This document shows, in pieces, positions 36,428 to 44,657 of a DNA stretch of 64,000 bases. Under the pieces are notes generated by a model. That model was given only the letters and a program-made list of their open reading frames with translations. It did not search any database and was not told the origin of the DNA. The position numbers and the translations under genes are program-made. This DNA is from Amycolatopsis benzoatilytica AK 16/65 (GTDB taxonomy: Bacteria; Actinomycetota; Actinomycetes; Mycobacteriales; Pseudonocardiaceae): positions 2,711,195-2,775,194 of the forward strand of contig NZ_KB912942.1 in assembly GCF_000383915.1 (NCBI RefSeq), written 5' to 3'. Each line of letters begins with the position of its first letter. Positions within the stretch are counted from its first letter, which is position 1.

Positions 36428-36889
36428 ATGGCCGCCAACCAGCGAGAACTCGTCACCGCGGCGACGCTGGCCCTCCCCCAGTTCGTCAGCGCGGTCACCC
36501 GATTCCACACCGCGGTCGCCGACCAGCTCGGAATCACGCCGACCCAGCTTCACTGCCTGCAACTGGTGCACAGCGGCGTCAGCGACTCCCCCGCCGAGCT
36601 GGCCCGGCTGCTCGGGCTCACCACCGGCGCGTTCACCCGGCTGCTCGACCGGATGGAAGACCAGCAGCTCGTCCGGCGGCTGCCGGATCCCGAAGACCGC
36701 CGACGGCTCAAGGTCGCGCTGACCGGCAACCGGATGGCGGAACTGGCCGAGCTCTACGGCACGCTCGCGCGGCGGTTCGCCGGGCAGCTCGGCGGCTTCG
36801 ACCGCAGGCAGCTCGCCGCGTTGGTCTCGTTCTTCGCCGAAGGCCAGACATCCGCCGAAAGGGCGGCGGAAGAGGTCCGGCAGAAGTAA
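36428..36889 (+). CDS. MarR-family transcriptional regulator
   Basis: A 153-residue winged-helix regulator. The helix-turn-helix is SPAELARLLGLTTGAFTRLL near residues 53-72 and the wing is LPDPEDRRRLKVALT. The ATG follows GGAAG by 9 bases. Upstream, AGTTACTG (36347-36354) and CAGCAACT (36362-36369) form a near-inverted repeat that could be its operator. It lies directly before the ABC-F resistance gene, but that gene has its own promoter and leader. Confidence 0.88.
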   Translation: MAANQRELVTAATLALPQFVSAVTRFHTAVADQLGITPTQLHCLQLVHSGVSDSPAELARLLGLTTGAFTRLLDRMEDQQLVRRLPDPEDRRRLKVALTGNRMAELAELYGTLARRFAGQLGGFDRRQLAALVSFFAEGQTSAERAAEEVRQK

Positions 36890-36904
36890 GCCCGGAAAAA
36901 CCGG

Positions 36905-37066
36905 TTGCCCGGACCCACCGGTCCCGCGCTACGCTGCCCGCCATCATGTACAGCTGATTCCGAGCCCTCCCCGCATCGAGGCCGCACCCGGTCGAGCCCA
37001 GCTCCCGGGAGCCGCGCGTTGCCCGTCGGGGATTTTTGCTGGCATCGCAAAGGCCCGGTGATCACC
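36905..37066 (+). promoter_or_regulatory. promoter, three-residue upstream ORF and candidate attenuator of the ABC-F gene
   Basis: TTGCCC (36905-36910) and TACGCT (36930-36935), 19 bases apart, form a credible promoter. It would start transcription almost on ATG-TAC-AGC-TGA (36946-36957), a leaderless ORF for Met-Tyr-Ser. Then come self-complementary segments (GCTCCCGGGAGC and others), and TCCCCG (36968-36973), which can pair with CGGGGA (37027-37032) immediately before TTTTT (37033-37037). This looks like a terminator under ribosome-mediated attenuation, the usual way antibiotic-resistance ABC-F genes are induced. Confidence 0.6.
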
Positions 37067-37068
37067 TC

Positions 37069-38694
37069 ATGTCAACTGTTCTGCACGCCGCCGATCTCGT
37101 CTTCGGCTACGGCGCCCGCACCGTCCTCGACGGAGTCTCGCTCGTCGCCTCGCCCGGCAGGCGGATCGGCCTCGTCGGCGAGAACGGCGTCGGCAAGTCA
37201 ACCCTGCTCCGGCTGCTCGCCGGGCTCGAGATCCCCCGCGCCGGCGAAGTCACCCAGCACGGCGACCTCGGGTTCTTGTTCCAGGAGTTGCCGTTCTCCG
37301 GCACCGCGACGGTTTCGGACGTCCTCGACGAGGCGCTGGCAGAGCTTCGTACCGCAGCGGCGAAGCTCGACAAGCTGGCCGCAGTGCTCGCGGAGCGTCC
37401 GGACGACCCGGACGCGCTCAGCGAGTACGGGCACGTCCTGGAATGGGCGCAGGCCCACGACCTGTGGGACGCGGACCGGCGCGCGGACCTCGTCCTCGCC
37501 GGCCTCGGGCTCGCCGACATCGAACACCGCCGTCAGCTGCAGACGCTGTCCGGCGGGCAGCGGTCCCGGCTCGGCCTGGCCGCGCTGCTCGTCCGGCGGC
37601 CGCGCACGCTGCTGCTCGACGAGCCGACCAACCATCTCGACGACAACGCCATGGAATTCCTCGAGCACCATCTCGCGGAGCTGACCGGCGTCGTCGTGCT
37701 GTCCTCGCACGACCGGGTGTTCCTCGACGCGGTCTGCACGGACATCGTCGACCTGGATCCGGTGCCGGCCGACCGCCGGGTCGGAGGCGCGACGCGGTAC
37801 GGCGGCAGCTACACCGACTACCTCGGGCACAAGAAGGCTGAACGGGCACGGTGGGAACAGCGCTACAGCGAAGAACAGGAGGAGCTGAAGCAGCTGCGCG
37901 AGTCAGTCGGCGTGACCGCGCGCCGGGTAGCGCACAATCGGGCGCCACGCGACAACGCGAAGATGCTCTACGACTTCAAGACCGGGCGGGTGCAGAAGCA
38001 GATTTCCCGCCGGGTCCGCAACGCTCAGCTGCGGTTGGACACGCTGGAAGCCGAGCAGGTGCGGAAACCGCCCGCACCGCTGCGCTTCCGGGCATCGCTC
38101 ACCTCGGGCACGGGCGGCGACGGACCGGCTGTGTCGGTCCGCGGCATCGCGGTGCCCGGCCGAGTGCGGCTGGACGAGCTGGATATCGGCCGGACCGCCC
38201 GGCTGCTCGTGACCGGCGGGAACGGGGCCGGCAAGTCCACGCTGCTGTCCGTGCTGGCCGGACAACTCGCTCCGGCGGCCGGGACAGTCAGCTTCGCATC
38301 GGGCGTCCGAGTGGGACTGCTGGAGCAGGACGTCGTGTTCGCCCTGCCGAAGCGGACCGCGCGCGAGGTGTACCGGTCGGCGGCGGGCGAGACAGCGCCG
38401 GCGCTGTCCACGCTCGGCCTGCTGCCTCCTCGCGAGCACGACCGGCCGGTCGGAGAGCTGTCGGTAGGCCAGCGGCGGCGGCTGGCGTTGGCGATCTTGC
38501 TCGCCGAGCCGCCAGACGTGTTGCTGCTGGACGAGCCGACCAACCACCTCTCGCTCAGCCTGGCCGAGGAACTGTCCGAAGCGCTGGACAGCGCGCCGGG
38601 TGCGGTCGTCCTCGCTTCGCATGATCGGTGGCTGCGCCAGCGCTGGGAAGGCGACCACCTGGCGTTGGCCGACGGCCAGCGCCAGCCCGTATAG
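37069..38694 (+). CDS. ABC-F family ribosomal protection/translation factor
   Basis: A 541-residue protein with two ABC domains and no membrane segments. Domain 1: GENGVGKST (about 39-47), signature LSGGQRSRLGL, Walker B TLLLDEPTNHLD. A basic interdomain linker (about 245-340) reaches the ribosomal peptidyl-transferase region in this family. Domain 2: GGNGAGKST, LSVGQRRRLAL and LLLDEPTNHLS. It resembles TlrC/OleB/LmrC-type resistance proteins that displace macrolides, lincosamides or streptogramins; which drug is unknown. Its stop codon lies in a copy of the 16-bp repeat, and a leader with an attenuator precedes it. Confidence 0.93.
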   Translation: MSTVLHAADLVFGYGARTVLDGVSLVASPGRRIGLVGENGVGKSTLLRLLAGLEIPRAGEVTQHGDLGFLFQELPFSGTATVSDVLDEALAELRTAAAKLDKLAAVLAERPDDPDALSEYGHVLEWAQAHDLWDADRRADLVLAGLGLADIEHRRQLQTLSGGQRSRLGLAALLVRRPRTLLLDEPTNHLDDNAMEFLEHHLAELTGVVVLSSHDRVFLDAVCTDIVDLDPVPADRRVGGATRYGGSYTDYLGHKKAERARWEQRYSEEQEELKQLRESVGVTARRVAHNRAPRDNAKMLYDFKTGRVQKQISRRVRNAQLRLDTLEAEQVRKPPAPLRFRASLTSGTGGDGPAVSVRGIAVPGRVRLDELDIGRTARLLVTGGNGAGKSTLLSVLAGQLAPAAGTVSFASGVRVGLLEQDVVFALPKRTAREVYRSAAGETAPALSTLGLLPPREHDRPVGELSVGQRRRLALAILLAEPPDVLLLDEPTNHLSLSLAEELSEALDSAPGAVVLASHDRWLRQRWEGDHLALADGQRQPV

Positions 38695-38704
38695 GTCGTT
38701 ATAC
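38689..38704. repeat. 16-bp repeat GTATAGGTCGTTATAC, copy 3
   Basis: Exact copy of the motif at 19484 and 19841. Here it supplies the TAG stop codon of the ABC-F gene and ends 16 bases before a hairpin repeat. Confidence 0.85.
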
Positions 38705-38720
38705 AGTCGACGTCCGGGAA

Positions 38721-38757
38721 GGGCCCCTTGGGGGAACCCAAGTCCCTCAAGGGGCCC
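38721..38757. repeat. TTGAGGGA-type hairpin repeat
   Basis: GGGCCCCTTGGGGGA (38721-38735) pairs with TCCCTCAAGGGGCCC (38743-38757) with one mismatch and the loop ACCCAAG. It is preceded by CGTCCGGGAA, also found before the copy at 33561. It lies between the converging ABC-F and mshC genes and is a likely two-way terminator. Confidence 0.8.
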
Positions 38758-38810
38758 AGCACAGCCTTACTGCGCGGGCGACTCCGGCCAGGCAAGTCGC
38801 TCGTTTTCGA

Positions 38811-40049
38811 TCAGAGCGTGACGCCCAGCAGTGCGTCCACCGCCGCCTTGATCTCGCCCGGGGCAGCTGCGTCGGTACCGTCGCGACGCAGCGCGGCAGC
38901 GGCCCAGGCATCGAGCGCGATGAGCGCCTTCGGCGTGTCCAGGTCGTCCGACAGGTGATCGCGCAGCCGCGCGATCGTCTCCGCCGCGGCGGGACCGGCG
39001 GCCAAGGCGGCCGCTTCGCGCCAGCGGGCAAGCCGTTCCTGGGCGTCGACCAGCAACTGGCCGGTCCAGGCACGGTCCTCGCGGTAGTGGCCCGCGAACA
39101 GCGCCAGCCGGATCGCGGACGGGTCGACGCCGTCGGCGCGAAGCCGGGAGACGAAGACCAGGTTGCCGCGGGACTTCGACATCTTCTCGCCGTCCAGGCC
39201 GATCATCCCGGCGTGCACGTAGTGGCGGGCGAACGGGTGGTCGTCGGCGACCGCTTCGGCGTGCGCCGCGCTGTACTCGTGGTGCGGGAAGATCAGGTCG
39301 GAGCCGCCGCCTTGCACGTCGAAGCCCAGGCCGAGGCGGTTGCGGGCGATCGCACTGCACTCGATGTGCCATCCCGGCCGGCCCGCGCCCAGTTCGGACT
39401 CCCAGGACGGCTCGCCCTCGCGCGCCATCCGCCACAGCAGCGCGTCCAGCGGGTGGCGCTTGCCCTTGCGGTCCGGGTCGCCGCCGCGTTCGGCGAAGAA
39501 CTTCGCCATCGTCTCTGCGTCGTAGTTCGACTCGTAGCCGAACCGGCCGGTCGCGTCGTGTGCGAAGTAGACGTCCGGGAACTCCGGGTCGTCGGCGCGG
39601 TAGGCGCTGCCGTTGGCCAGCAGCTTCGCGATCACCTCGACGATCTCCGGGATCGCTTCGACCGCGCCGACGAACTCGCGCGGCGGCAGCACTCGCAGCG
39701 CTTCCATGTCCTCGCGGAACAGCGCGGTCTCGCGCATGCCGAGCACCACCCAGTCGTCCGAGTCGCGCTCCGCGCGCTCCAGCAGCGGCTCGTCGATGTC
39801 GGTGACGTTCTGGACGTAGTGCACCTCGTGCCCGTTGTCCCGCCAGATCCGGTTCACCAGGTCGAACGCCAGGTAGGTGGCGGCGTGTCCGAGGTGGGTC
39901 GCGTCGTAGGGAGTGATGCCGCAGACGTACATCCGGGCAGTGGCGCCGGGCGAGGTCGGGCGGACCTGCCCGGTCGCGGTGTCGTGGAGCCGGAGAGGGC
40001 GGGGGGTGCCGGGCAGCCGGGGCACGGCGACGGAGGACCAAGTCTGCAT
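38811..40049 (-). CDS. mshC: mycothiol ligase MshC
   Basis: A 412-residue cysteine--1-D-myo-inosityl 2-amino-2-deoxy-alpha-D-glucopyranoside ligase. It makes the amide bond between Cys and GlcN-Ins in mycothiol synthesis. It is built like cysteinyl-tRNA synthetase without the tRNA-binding part: [17 protein letters not shown] (zinc Cys and HIGH-like motif, about 40-56), GWHIECS, and KMSKS. The ATG was chosen to give [10 protein letters not shown], the usual MshC start. It marks the organism as a mycothiol producer. The gene stands alone between two hairpins. Confidence 0.96.
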   Translation of the reverse strand: MQTWSSVAVPRLPGTPRPLRLHDTATGQVRPTSPGATARMYVCGITPYDATHLGHAATYLAFDLVNRIWRDNGHEVHYVQNVTDIDEPLLERAERDSDDWVVLGMRETALFREDMEALRVLPPREFVGAVEAIPEIVEVIAKLLANGSAYRADDPEFPDVYFAHDATGRFGYESNYDAETMAKFFAERGGDPDRKGKRHPLDALLWRMAREGEPSWESELGAGRPGWHIECSAIARNRLGLGFDVQGGGSDLIFPHHEYSAAHAEAVADDHPFARHYVHAGMIGLDGEKMSKSRGNLVFVSRLRADGVDPSAIRLALFAGHYREDRAWTGQLLVDAQERLARWREAAALAAGPAAAETIARLRDHLSDDLDTPKALIALDAWAAAALRRDGTDAAAPGEIKAAVDALLGVTL

Positions 40050-40088
40050 GCCCTCGACTCTAAGCGTGACGCCCGTCCGCTTTCCCAC

Positions 40089-40125
40089 CCGGTGGGAGGG
40101 ATCGCGACGCTTTCCCTCCCACCGG
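40089..40125 (-). terminator. hairpin terminator after the MerR gene
   Basis: A perfect 12-bp stem CCGGTGGGAGGG/CCCTCCCACCGG with a 13-base loop, 6 bases beyond the MerR-type stop codon and 39 bases before mshC's start on the same strand. Confidence 0.7.
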
Positions 40126-40131
40126 CAAGGC

Positions 40132-40896
40132 TCAGGCCGATCGCCGGGCCGCGTTCGCCCGGACGGCGTCGCGCACGTACTCCCCGATGCCGGGCCGCTG
40201 CTCGTCCTCCCGGATCAGGAACGCCAGCTGGACCGGCTCGGCCGGGTACAGGTCCGCGATGCGCTGCTGCATCCCGTATCCGCACTCCCCCATCACCGCG
40301 CTGAGCATCGCCCGGTGCTCTTCGGCCAGCTCGCCGGCCGCTGGGCCGTCCGCGGGCGCGCCCTCGTCGACGAGCGCGACCAGCCGGCGCACCCAGTCCT
40401 TGCGCTGCCGCTCCGCCTCGGTCCACTGCTGCTTGCCCTGGGGCAGCTGCGCCCGCTGCCACTCGGGCGTGTCGCCCCACCGGCGCACGGCCTCCTCCGA
40501 GTAGCCCTCCGGCTCCCGGAATCCGCCGAACACTTCGAATTTCTCTTCCGGCGTCAATGCGTTGCCCATGGCTCTCGCCTCCAGTACCCGATCGACGGCC
40601 GCGACCATGTGCGCGATCCGGTCCGCCTGCGCCAGCAGCAGGTCCCGCTGCCGCTTCAGGTGCGCGTCGGCGTCGACGCCCGGATCGGCGAGCACAGTCG
40701 CGATCGTCTCCAAGGGGAAGCCGAGCTCCCGGTAGAGCAGGATGCGCTGCAGCCGTTCGAGATCGGCGCGGTCGTAGCGCCGGTAGCCGGCCGCGGTCCG
40801 CCCGCTCGGCGACAGCAGCCCGATCTCGTCGTAGTGGTGCAGTGCGCGCACGGTGACGCCGGCCAGCGCCGCCGCCTCGCCCACCCGGTAGCCCAT
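40132..40896 (-). CDS. MerR-family regulator with TipAS-like domain
   Basis: A 254-residue regulator. The N-terminal MerR domain is [20 protein letters not shown], with [21 protein letters not shown] coiled-coil dimerisation helix runs near 75-110. The C-terminal TipAS-type antibiotic-binding domain has [15 protein letters not shown], the WGDTPEW segment and [13 protein letters not shown]. TipAL-type proteins bind thiopeptides and similar peptides and activate multidrug genes. The ribosome binding site AGGGGGAG precedes the ATG. Its promoter shows the long spacer and dyad of MerR-controlled promoters, so it should activate itself. Confidence 0.9.
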   Translation of the reverse strand: MGYRVGEAAALAGVTVRALHHYDEIGLLSPSGRTAAGYRRYDRADLERLQRILLYRELGFPLETIATVLADPGVDADAHLKRQRDLLLAQADRIAHMVAAVDRVLEARAMGNALTPEEKFEVFGGFREPEGYSEEAVRRWGDTPEWQRAQLPQGKQQWTEAERQRKDWVRRLVALVDEGAPADGPAAGELAEEHRAMLSAVMGECGYGMQQRIADLYPAEPVQLAFLIREDEQRPGIGEYVRDAVRANAARRSA

Positions 40897-40939
40897 CGCT
40901 CCCCCTTGCCGTTTCGGCCGTTCGGCCCTTGCGAGAACC

Positions 40940-40970
40940 ACGATCACGCCTCCCGCAGCGTGAGGGTCAA
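40940..40970 (-). promoter_or_regulatory. MerR-type promoter with 19-bp spacer
   Basis: On the minus strand: -35 TTGACC (40965-40970), a 19-base spacer and -10 GATCGT (40940-40945). The spacer holds the dyad CCTCACG-CTG-CGGGAGG, one mismatch from perfect. Extended spacers with a central dyad are the hallmark of promoters that MerR proteins twist into activity. Confidence 0.7.
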
Positions 40971-40972
40971 GT

Positions 40973-42319
40973 GTGGTGGACACCGCAGTTCGGCGCGAGT
41001 ACCAAGAGGGGATGGCCCTGCGCTCGCCGATCCGCTCGTCCTCCCTGCCGCCCGGACCGCGGCTGCCGCTCGCCGTGCAGACCTTGCTGCTCGGGATGTT
41101 CCGCACCTCGCTGGTGCCGTGGCTGCAACGCCGCTACGGCGACGTGGTGCGGCTGCGGGTGTACCCGGAACGGTCGGTGGTGCTCGTCGGCGACGTCGGG
41201 CTGGTGCGCGAGATCTTCGCCGGCTCGGTCGAGACCTTCCACGCCGGCGAGGGCAACGTGGTGCTCAAGCCGGTGATGGGCGGGCATTCGGTGCTGCTCA
41301 CCGACGAGGACGAGCACCGGCGCGCCCGGAAGCTGCTGATGCCCGCGTTCAACGGGGCGGCCATGCGCGGGTACCGGGAGATGATCACCCGGCTGGCCGT
41401 CGCGGAGCTGGAGCGGTGGCCGCAGGGACGGCCGTTCCGGGTGCACGACCGGATGCGCGCCTTGACTCTCGAAGTGATTCTCCGGGTCGTGTTCGGGGTG
41501 GCCGACGGGCCCCGGGTCGATGCGCTGCGCGCGGAGCTGGGCCACGTGGTGGAGGTGAACGCCCTGGACCTTTTCGGCTGGCATTCGCCGTTCCTGCAGC
41601 GGTTCGGCCGGTGGCGGCGGAACCGGGAGCGCCGGGAACGGCTCGATTCCTTGCTGTACGCGGAAATCGCGGAGCGCCGGGCGGTCGATCTGTCCGCGCG
41701 GACCGACGTGTTGTCCCGGCTGCTGGCGGTCGAGGGCGACGACCGGCTCAGCGATGCCGAGCTGCGGGACCAGCTGGTGACGCTGTTGCTCGCCGGCCAC
41801 GAGACGACGGCGACCGCGCTGGCGTGGGCGCTGCACGACGTGGCGCGGGACCCCGCGGTCGCTTCCCGGGTTTCGCAGGCCGCGGACGACGGCGACGAGA
41901 AGTACCTGGAGGCAGTCGCCAAGGAATCGCTGCGGAGGCGGCCGGTGATCGCCGAGGTGGCGCGAAAGCTGACCGAGGACGTCCAGGTCGGGCCGTACAC
42001 CGTGCCTGCCGGGTACACGGTGCTGCCTTCGATCGCGATGATCCACGGACGGGCGGAGCATTTTCCTTCGCCGGAGAAGTTCGATCCCTCGCGATTCCTG
42101 GGGGACGGCCCGGACGCCGGGACGTGGTTCCCGTTCGGAGGCGGCGCTCGACGGTGCCTGGGGGCCGGGTTCTCCTTGCTGGAGGCGACGGTGGTGCTTC
42201 GCGAGCTCTTCGTGCGGTACCGGGTCGAAGCAGTGTCGCCGCGCCCGGAGCGGGTGAAGAGCCGCCACATCACGTTGGTCCCCGGCAGCGGGGCACGGAT
42301 CGCGGTGCGGCGGCGGTAG
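40973..42319 (+). CDS. cytochrome P450
   Basis: A P450 monooxygenase of up to 448 residues. The I-helix oxygen-binding motif is AGHETTAT, the K-helix ExxR is ESLR, and the haem loop FPFGGGARRCLGAGF has the ligand Cys near residue 395. The N-terminus has the proline-rich LPPGPRLP hinge but no membrane anchor, as expected for a soluble bacterial enzyme. The GTG start has GAGGG 6 bases upstream; an ATG at 41012 is the alternative, but its purine run touches the start codon. No ferredoxin gene is adjacent. It is divergent from the TipAS-like regulator, which may control it. Confidence 0.9.
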   Translation: MVDTAVRREYQEGMALRSPIRSSSLPPGPRLPLAVQTLLLGMFRTSLVPWLQRRYGDVVRLRVYPERSVVLVGDVGLVREIFAGSVETFHAGEGNVVLKPVMGGHSVLLTDEDEHRRARKLLMPAFNGAAMRGYREMITRLAVAELERWPQGRPFRVHDRMRALTLEVILRVVFGVADGPRVDALRAELGHVVEVNALDLFGWHSPFLQRFGRWRRNRERRERLDSLLYAEIAERRAVDLSARTDVLSRLLAVEGDDRLSDAELRDQLVTLLLAGHETTATALAWALHDVARDPAVASRVSQAADDGDEKYLEAVAKESLRRRPVIAEVARKLTEDVQVGPYTVPAGYTVLPSIAMIHGRAEHFPSPEKFDPSRFLGDGPDAGTWFPFGGGARRCLGAGFSLLEATVVLRELFVRYRVEAVSPRPERVKSRHITLVPGSGARIAVRRR

Positions 42320-42326
42320 CCATCCG

Positions 42327-42347
42327 TCCGCGGGTCGCAGCCGCGGA
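42327..42347. terminator. short hairpin between P450 and SRPBCC genes
   Basis: TCCGCGG and CCGCGGA form a 7-bp stem with a 7-base loop, 8 bases after the P450 stop codon and between converging genes. Confidence 0.45.
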
Positions 42348-42405
42348 TCAGCATCGGGCGCCACCCGAAGGACTGCTTACCGGCGGAACGGGCCGGCGTT
42401 CGGCA

Positions 42406-43137
42406 TCAGGAGAGTTCGGCGATCCATTCCGTCCACTTGGCTTCCTCGGCGGCCGCGTCCACGTCGGCCGTCATGACGTGGTGGGTGGCCACCAGCGGAC
42501 CGTGGAAGCCTTGCAGGAAGCAGTAAAGGCCCTCGCCGGTCCGGATTCCTACGGTCTGCTCGTTCCGCGCGTAGACCACCCCGGCGGCACCGGCCAACTC
42601 GACTTCGGCGCCGACCGCCAGGTTCTCGACGCCGAGCCGCTTCGCGAGCGCGGCCCAGAGCGCCGGCCAGTCAGCGACCACGGCGGAACCGAACGCGGTC
42701 ACCGCGGTCGCGGTACGGCCCCGGAACCAGCGCAGGTACTCGGCCAAGTTCCGGAGGAACAGCGCACCGCCCGCGGTCATCGCTTCGAACTCGTCCGCCC
42801 AATCGTCGCCGGGCAGGAAGCCGCTGGTCACGCAGCGGATCACCGAGCTGCCGCCAGCGCGGCCCTCGACCAGGAACTCGTACGCGATGCGGCGCCCGTC
42901 CGGCTCCGGCTCGCCGCCGTAGGCCAGCCGGCGCGGCGGGTCCCAGGCGGTGATCCCGTGCGTGGGCTGATAGCCGGCGAACGCGCCGCGCACCACGCCG
43001 CCGACGCCGCCGCCTTCGACCTCGTTGCGGCCCATGAACCAGGAGTCGATCCCCGGGCCGGTCGCGATCGCCGCCCAGACCTGCTCCGGTTCGGCAGGGA
43101 CCTCGATCACGTCGGCCTGTTCGTATTCCTTACCCAC
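42406..43137 (-). CDS. SRPBCC (AHSA1-like) family protein
   Basis: A 243-residue protein with two START-like halves. The first begins ADVIEVPAEPEQVWAAIATG, with WDPPRRLAY in the middle and SSVIRCVTSGF near its end, the usual AHSA1 pattern. The second half has a similar but weaker layout. These folds bind hydrophobic ligands. The GTG start overlaps the stop of the ArsR-type gene by 8 bases; regulator-SRPBCC pairs of this kind are common in actinobacteria. The function is unknown. Confidence 0.85.
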   Translation of the reverse strand: MGKEYEQADVIEVPAEPEQVWAAIATGPGIDSWFMGRNEVEGGGVGGVVRGAFAGYQPTHGITAWDPPRRLAYGGEPEPDGRRIAYEFLVEGRAGGSSVIRCVTSGFLPGDDWADEFEAMTAGGALFLRNLAEYLRWFRGRTATAVTAFGSAVVADWPALWAALAKRLGVENLAVGAEVELAGAAGVVYARNEQTVGIRTGEGLYCFLQGFHGPLVATHHVMTADVDAAAEEAKWTEWIAELS

Positions 43138-43732
43138 GCTCGCTTTCCTCCCCCATCGGCACGCTCGGATGCACCGCCAGCACCAGTCGGTGCGGGCGGC
43201 CTTGTTCCGCGGTCTCGTCGTGGTACTTCGCCACCAGTCCGGTTACGGCGGCGGCCAGCTCTTCAGCGAACGCCGCCCGGTCGGCGGGCGAGGCGAACCG
43301 CACCTCGCCGTCGAGGGCGAACGTGGCGACGCGTTTCTTCGCTTTCGCCGCGCCGGTGATCAGGATCCCGACGTCGCGCACCAGCCGGCCGGCCACCGCC
43401 AGCAGCCAGCGCGCGGAAAGCCGGTCGGGCGACTGCGCCGGATCGGGCTGGACAGCCGCGAGCGCCGAGGGCGAGATCACGTAGGACGCCGCGGTCGCCC
43501 GCATCATCCGCTCCGTGACGTTGCCTTTCCGGCGCTCCTCCACCAGCTCCACCAGCCCGTGCTTCTCCAGCGCGCGCAGGTGGTAGTTGACCTTCTGCCG
43601 GGGCAGGTCCACGCGGGCGGCGAGCATCGTCGCCGACGCCGGCCGGGCCAGTTCGGCCAGCAGCCGGGCCCGGACCGGATCCAGCGACACCTCCGCCGCC
43701 GCCGCGTCCTCGATCACCGCTACCGGAAACAT
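43130..43732 (-). CDS. ArsR-like winged-helix regulator
   Basis: A 200-residue regulator. DPVRARLLAELARPASATML and LPRQKVNYHLRALEKHGLVE form the winged helix in the first 65 residues. The rest may bind a ligand (CRTDD-type upstream residues are not part of it). The ATG at 43732 was chosen because the conserved part starts soon after; the longer frame upstream is the shadow of the hydrolase gene. It is coupled to the SRPBCC gene downstream. The AT-rich upstream stretch with GACAGTTAG and GACATTATTGTC (43733-43785) is the likely control region. Confidence 0.87.
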   Translation of the reverse strand: MFPVAVIEDAAAAEVSLDPVRARLLAELARPASATMLAARVDLPRQKVNYHLRALEKHGLVELVEERRKGNVTERMMRATAASYVISPSALAAVQPDPAQSPDRLSARWLLAVAGRLVRDVGILITGAAKAKKRVATFALDGEVRFASPADRAAFAEELAAAVTGLVAKYHDETAEQGRPHRLVLAVHPSVPMGEESERG

Positions 43733-43775
43733 GTCCCCATCGTCCGTCCGACAGTTAGAGTTGTCAAGAAAGACA

Positions 43776-44657
43776 TTATTGTCGGTAGACCTCGTTGACC
43801 ACCGCGGCGATCCGCGGGACCACCTGGGCGGCGGCTTCGAGCGGCACGACATGGCCGACGCCGGGCAGCACGACGACGGCACCCCTGGCCAGCCCGCGCA
43901 CGAAGTGCTCGACGTCGGCGGGCGCGACGATCCGGTCCCGCTCCCCCACGATCGCCGTCACCGGCAGATCGCCGGCCAACGTCAACGCGGCCTCGCGCGC
44001 ATACGCGTCGAGCGCCGGGCGGAACTGCGCGACGGTATGCGGCCAGTTGCCGCGAATCATCTTCACCGTCAGCTCGACCAGATCCGGGTCGGGATCGTCG
44101 CCGAACAGCCACCAGCGCAGGCCGGCGCTCACCGCGCGGCTCGTATGCTCGCGGACCAGCCCGTACAGCTTCGCGCCGAGCACCAGCTCCAGGTCCTGCG
44201 CGACTTTGCCGAGCGCGTTCGGCCAGGCCGCGGACGCCTCGGTGGCCAGCCGGCCGGACGACGTCGACAGCAGCACCAGCCCGCCGGCCCGGGCGGCGAA
44301 AAGATCCGGATGCCGCTGGGTGAGCGACATGACCGCCAGACCGCCCATGTCGTGGCCGACCAGCACGACCCGCCCTTCCGGAATCTCTCGCTCGATCACT
44401 TCGGCGAGATCGTCGGCGAGCTGAGCCATGGTCGCGGTGCCGCGTGCGGCACGGCCGGATTCGCCGTGGCCGCGGTGGTCGTAGCTGAGCACCGCGAGCG
44501 GCCGCTGGACCGCGTCCGGCAGCACCGGGGCGATCCGGCACCAGCTGCGCTGGTCGAGCGCGTAGCCGTGCAGCAGCACGGCGGTCACGGCAGCCGACGG
44601 ATCGCCCCTGCGCACGAAATGCAGGGGCGTCCCGTCGGCCAGCCGGAACCCGGGCAT
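43776..44657 (-). CDS. alpha/beta hydrolase with Asp at the nucleophile position
   Basis: A 293-residue hydrolase. VLLHGYALDQRSW forms the oxyanion region, SYDHRGHGES the next loop, and GVGHVVPLE carries the catalytic His. The nucleophile elbow reads GHDMGG with Asp103 where lipases and esterases have Ser. Asp there is typical of epoxide hydrolases and haloalkane dehalogenases. Its start overlaps the stop of the M20 peptidase by one base (TGATG), so the two are translated together. The substrate is unknown. Confidence 0.87.
   Translation of the reverse strand: MPGFRLADGTPLHFVRRGDPSAAVTAVLLHGYALDQRSWCRIAPVLPDAVQRPLAVLSYDHRGHGESGRAARGTATMAQLADDLAEVIEREIPEGRVVLVGHDMGGLAVMSLTQRHPDLFAARAGGLVLLSTSSGRLATEASAAWPNALGKVAQDLELVLGAKLYGLVREHTSRAVSAGLRWWLFGDDPDPDLVELTVKMIRGNWPHTVAQFRPALDAYAREAALTLAGDLPVTAIVGERDRIVAPADVEHFVRGLARGAVVVLPGVGHVVPLEAAAQVVPRIAAVVNEVYRQ

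Noticed and set aside
37057-37066. GGTGATCACC, a perfect 10-bp palindrome just before the ABC-F start codon, considered as an operator
   Set aside because: It is as easily explained as the ribosome binding region (GGTGA 7 bases before the ATG), and a 10-bp palindrome is not rare. The attenuator explains regulation better.
39913-43359. A 1148-codon plus-strand open frame
   Set aside because: Antisense to mshC, MerR, SRPBCC and ArsR genes and in the wrong frame of the P450 gene; no recognisable domain.
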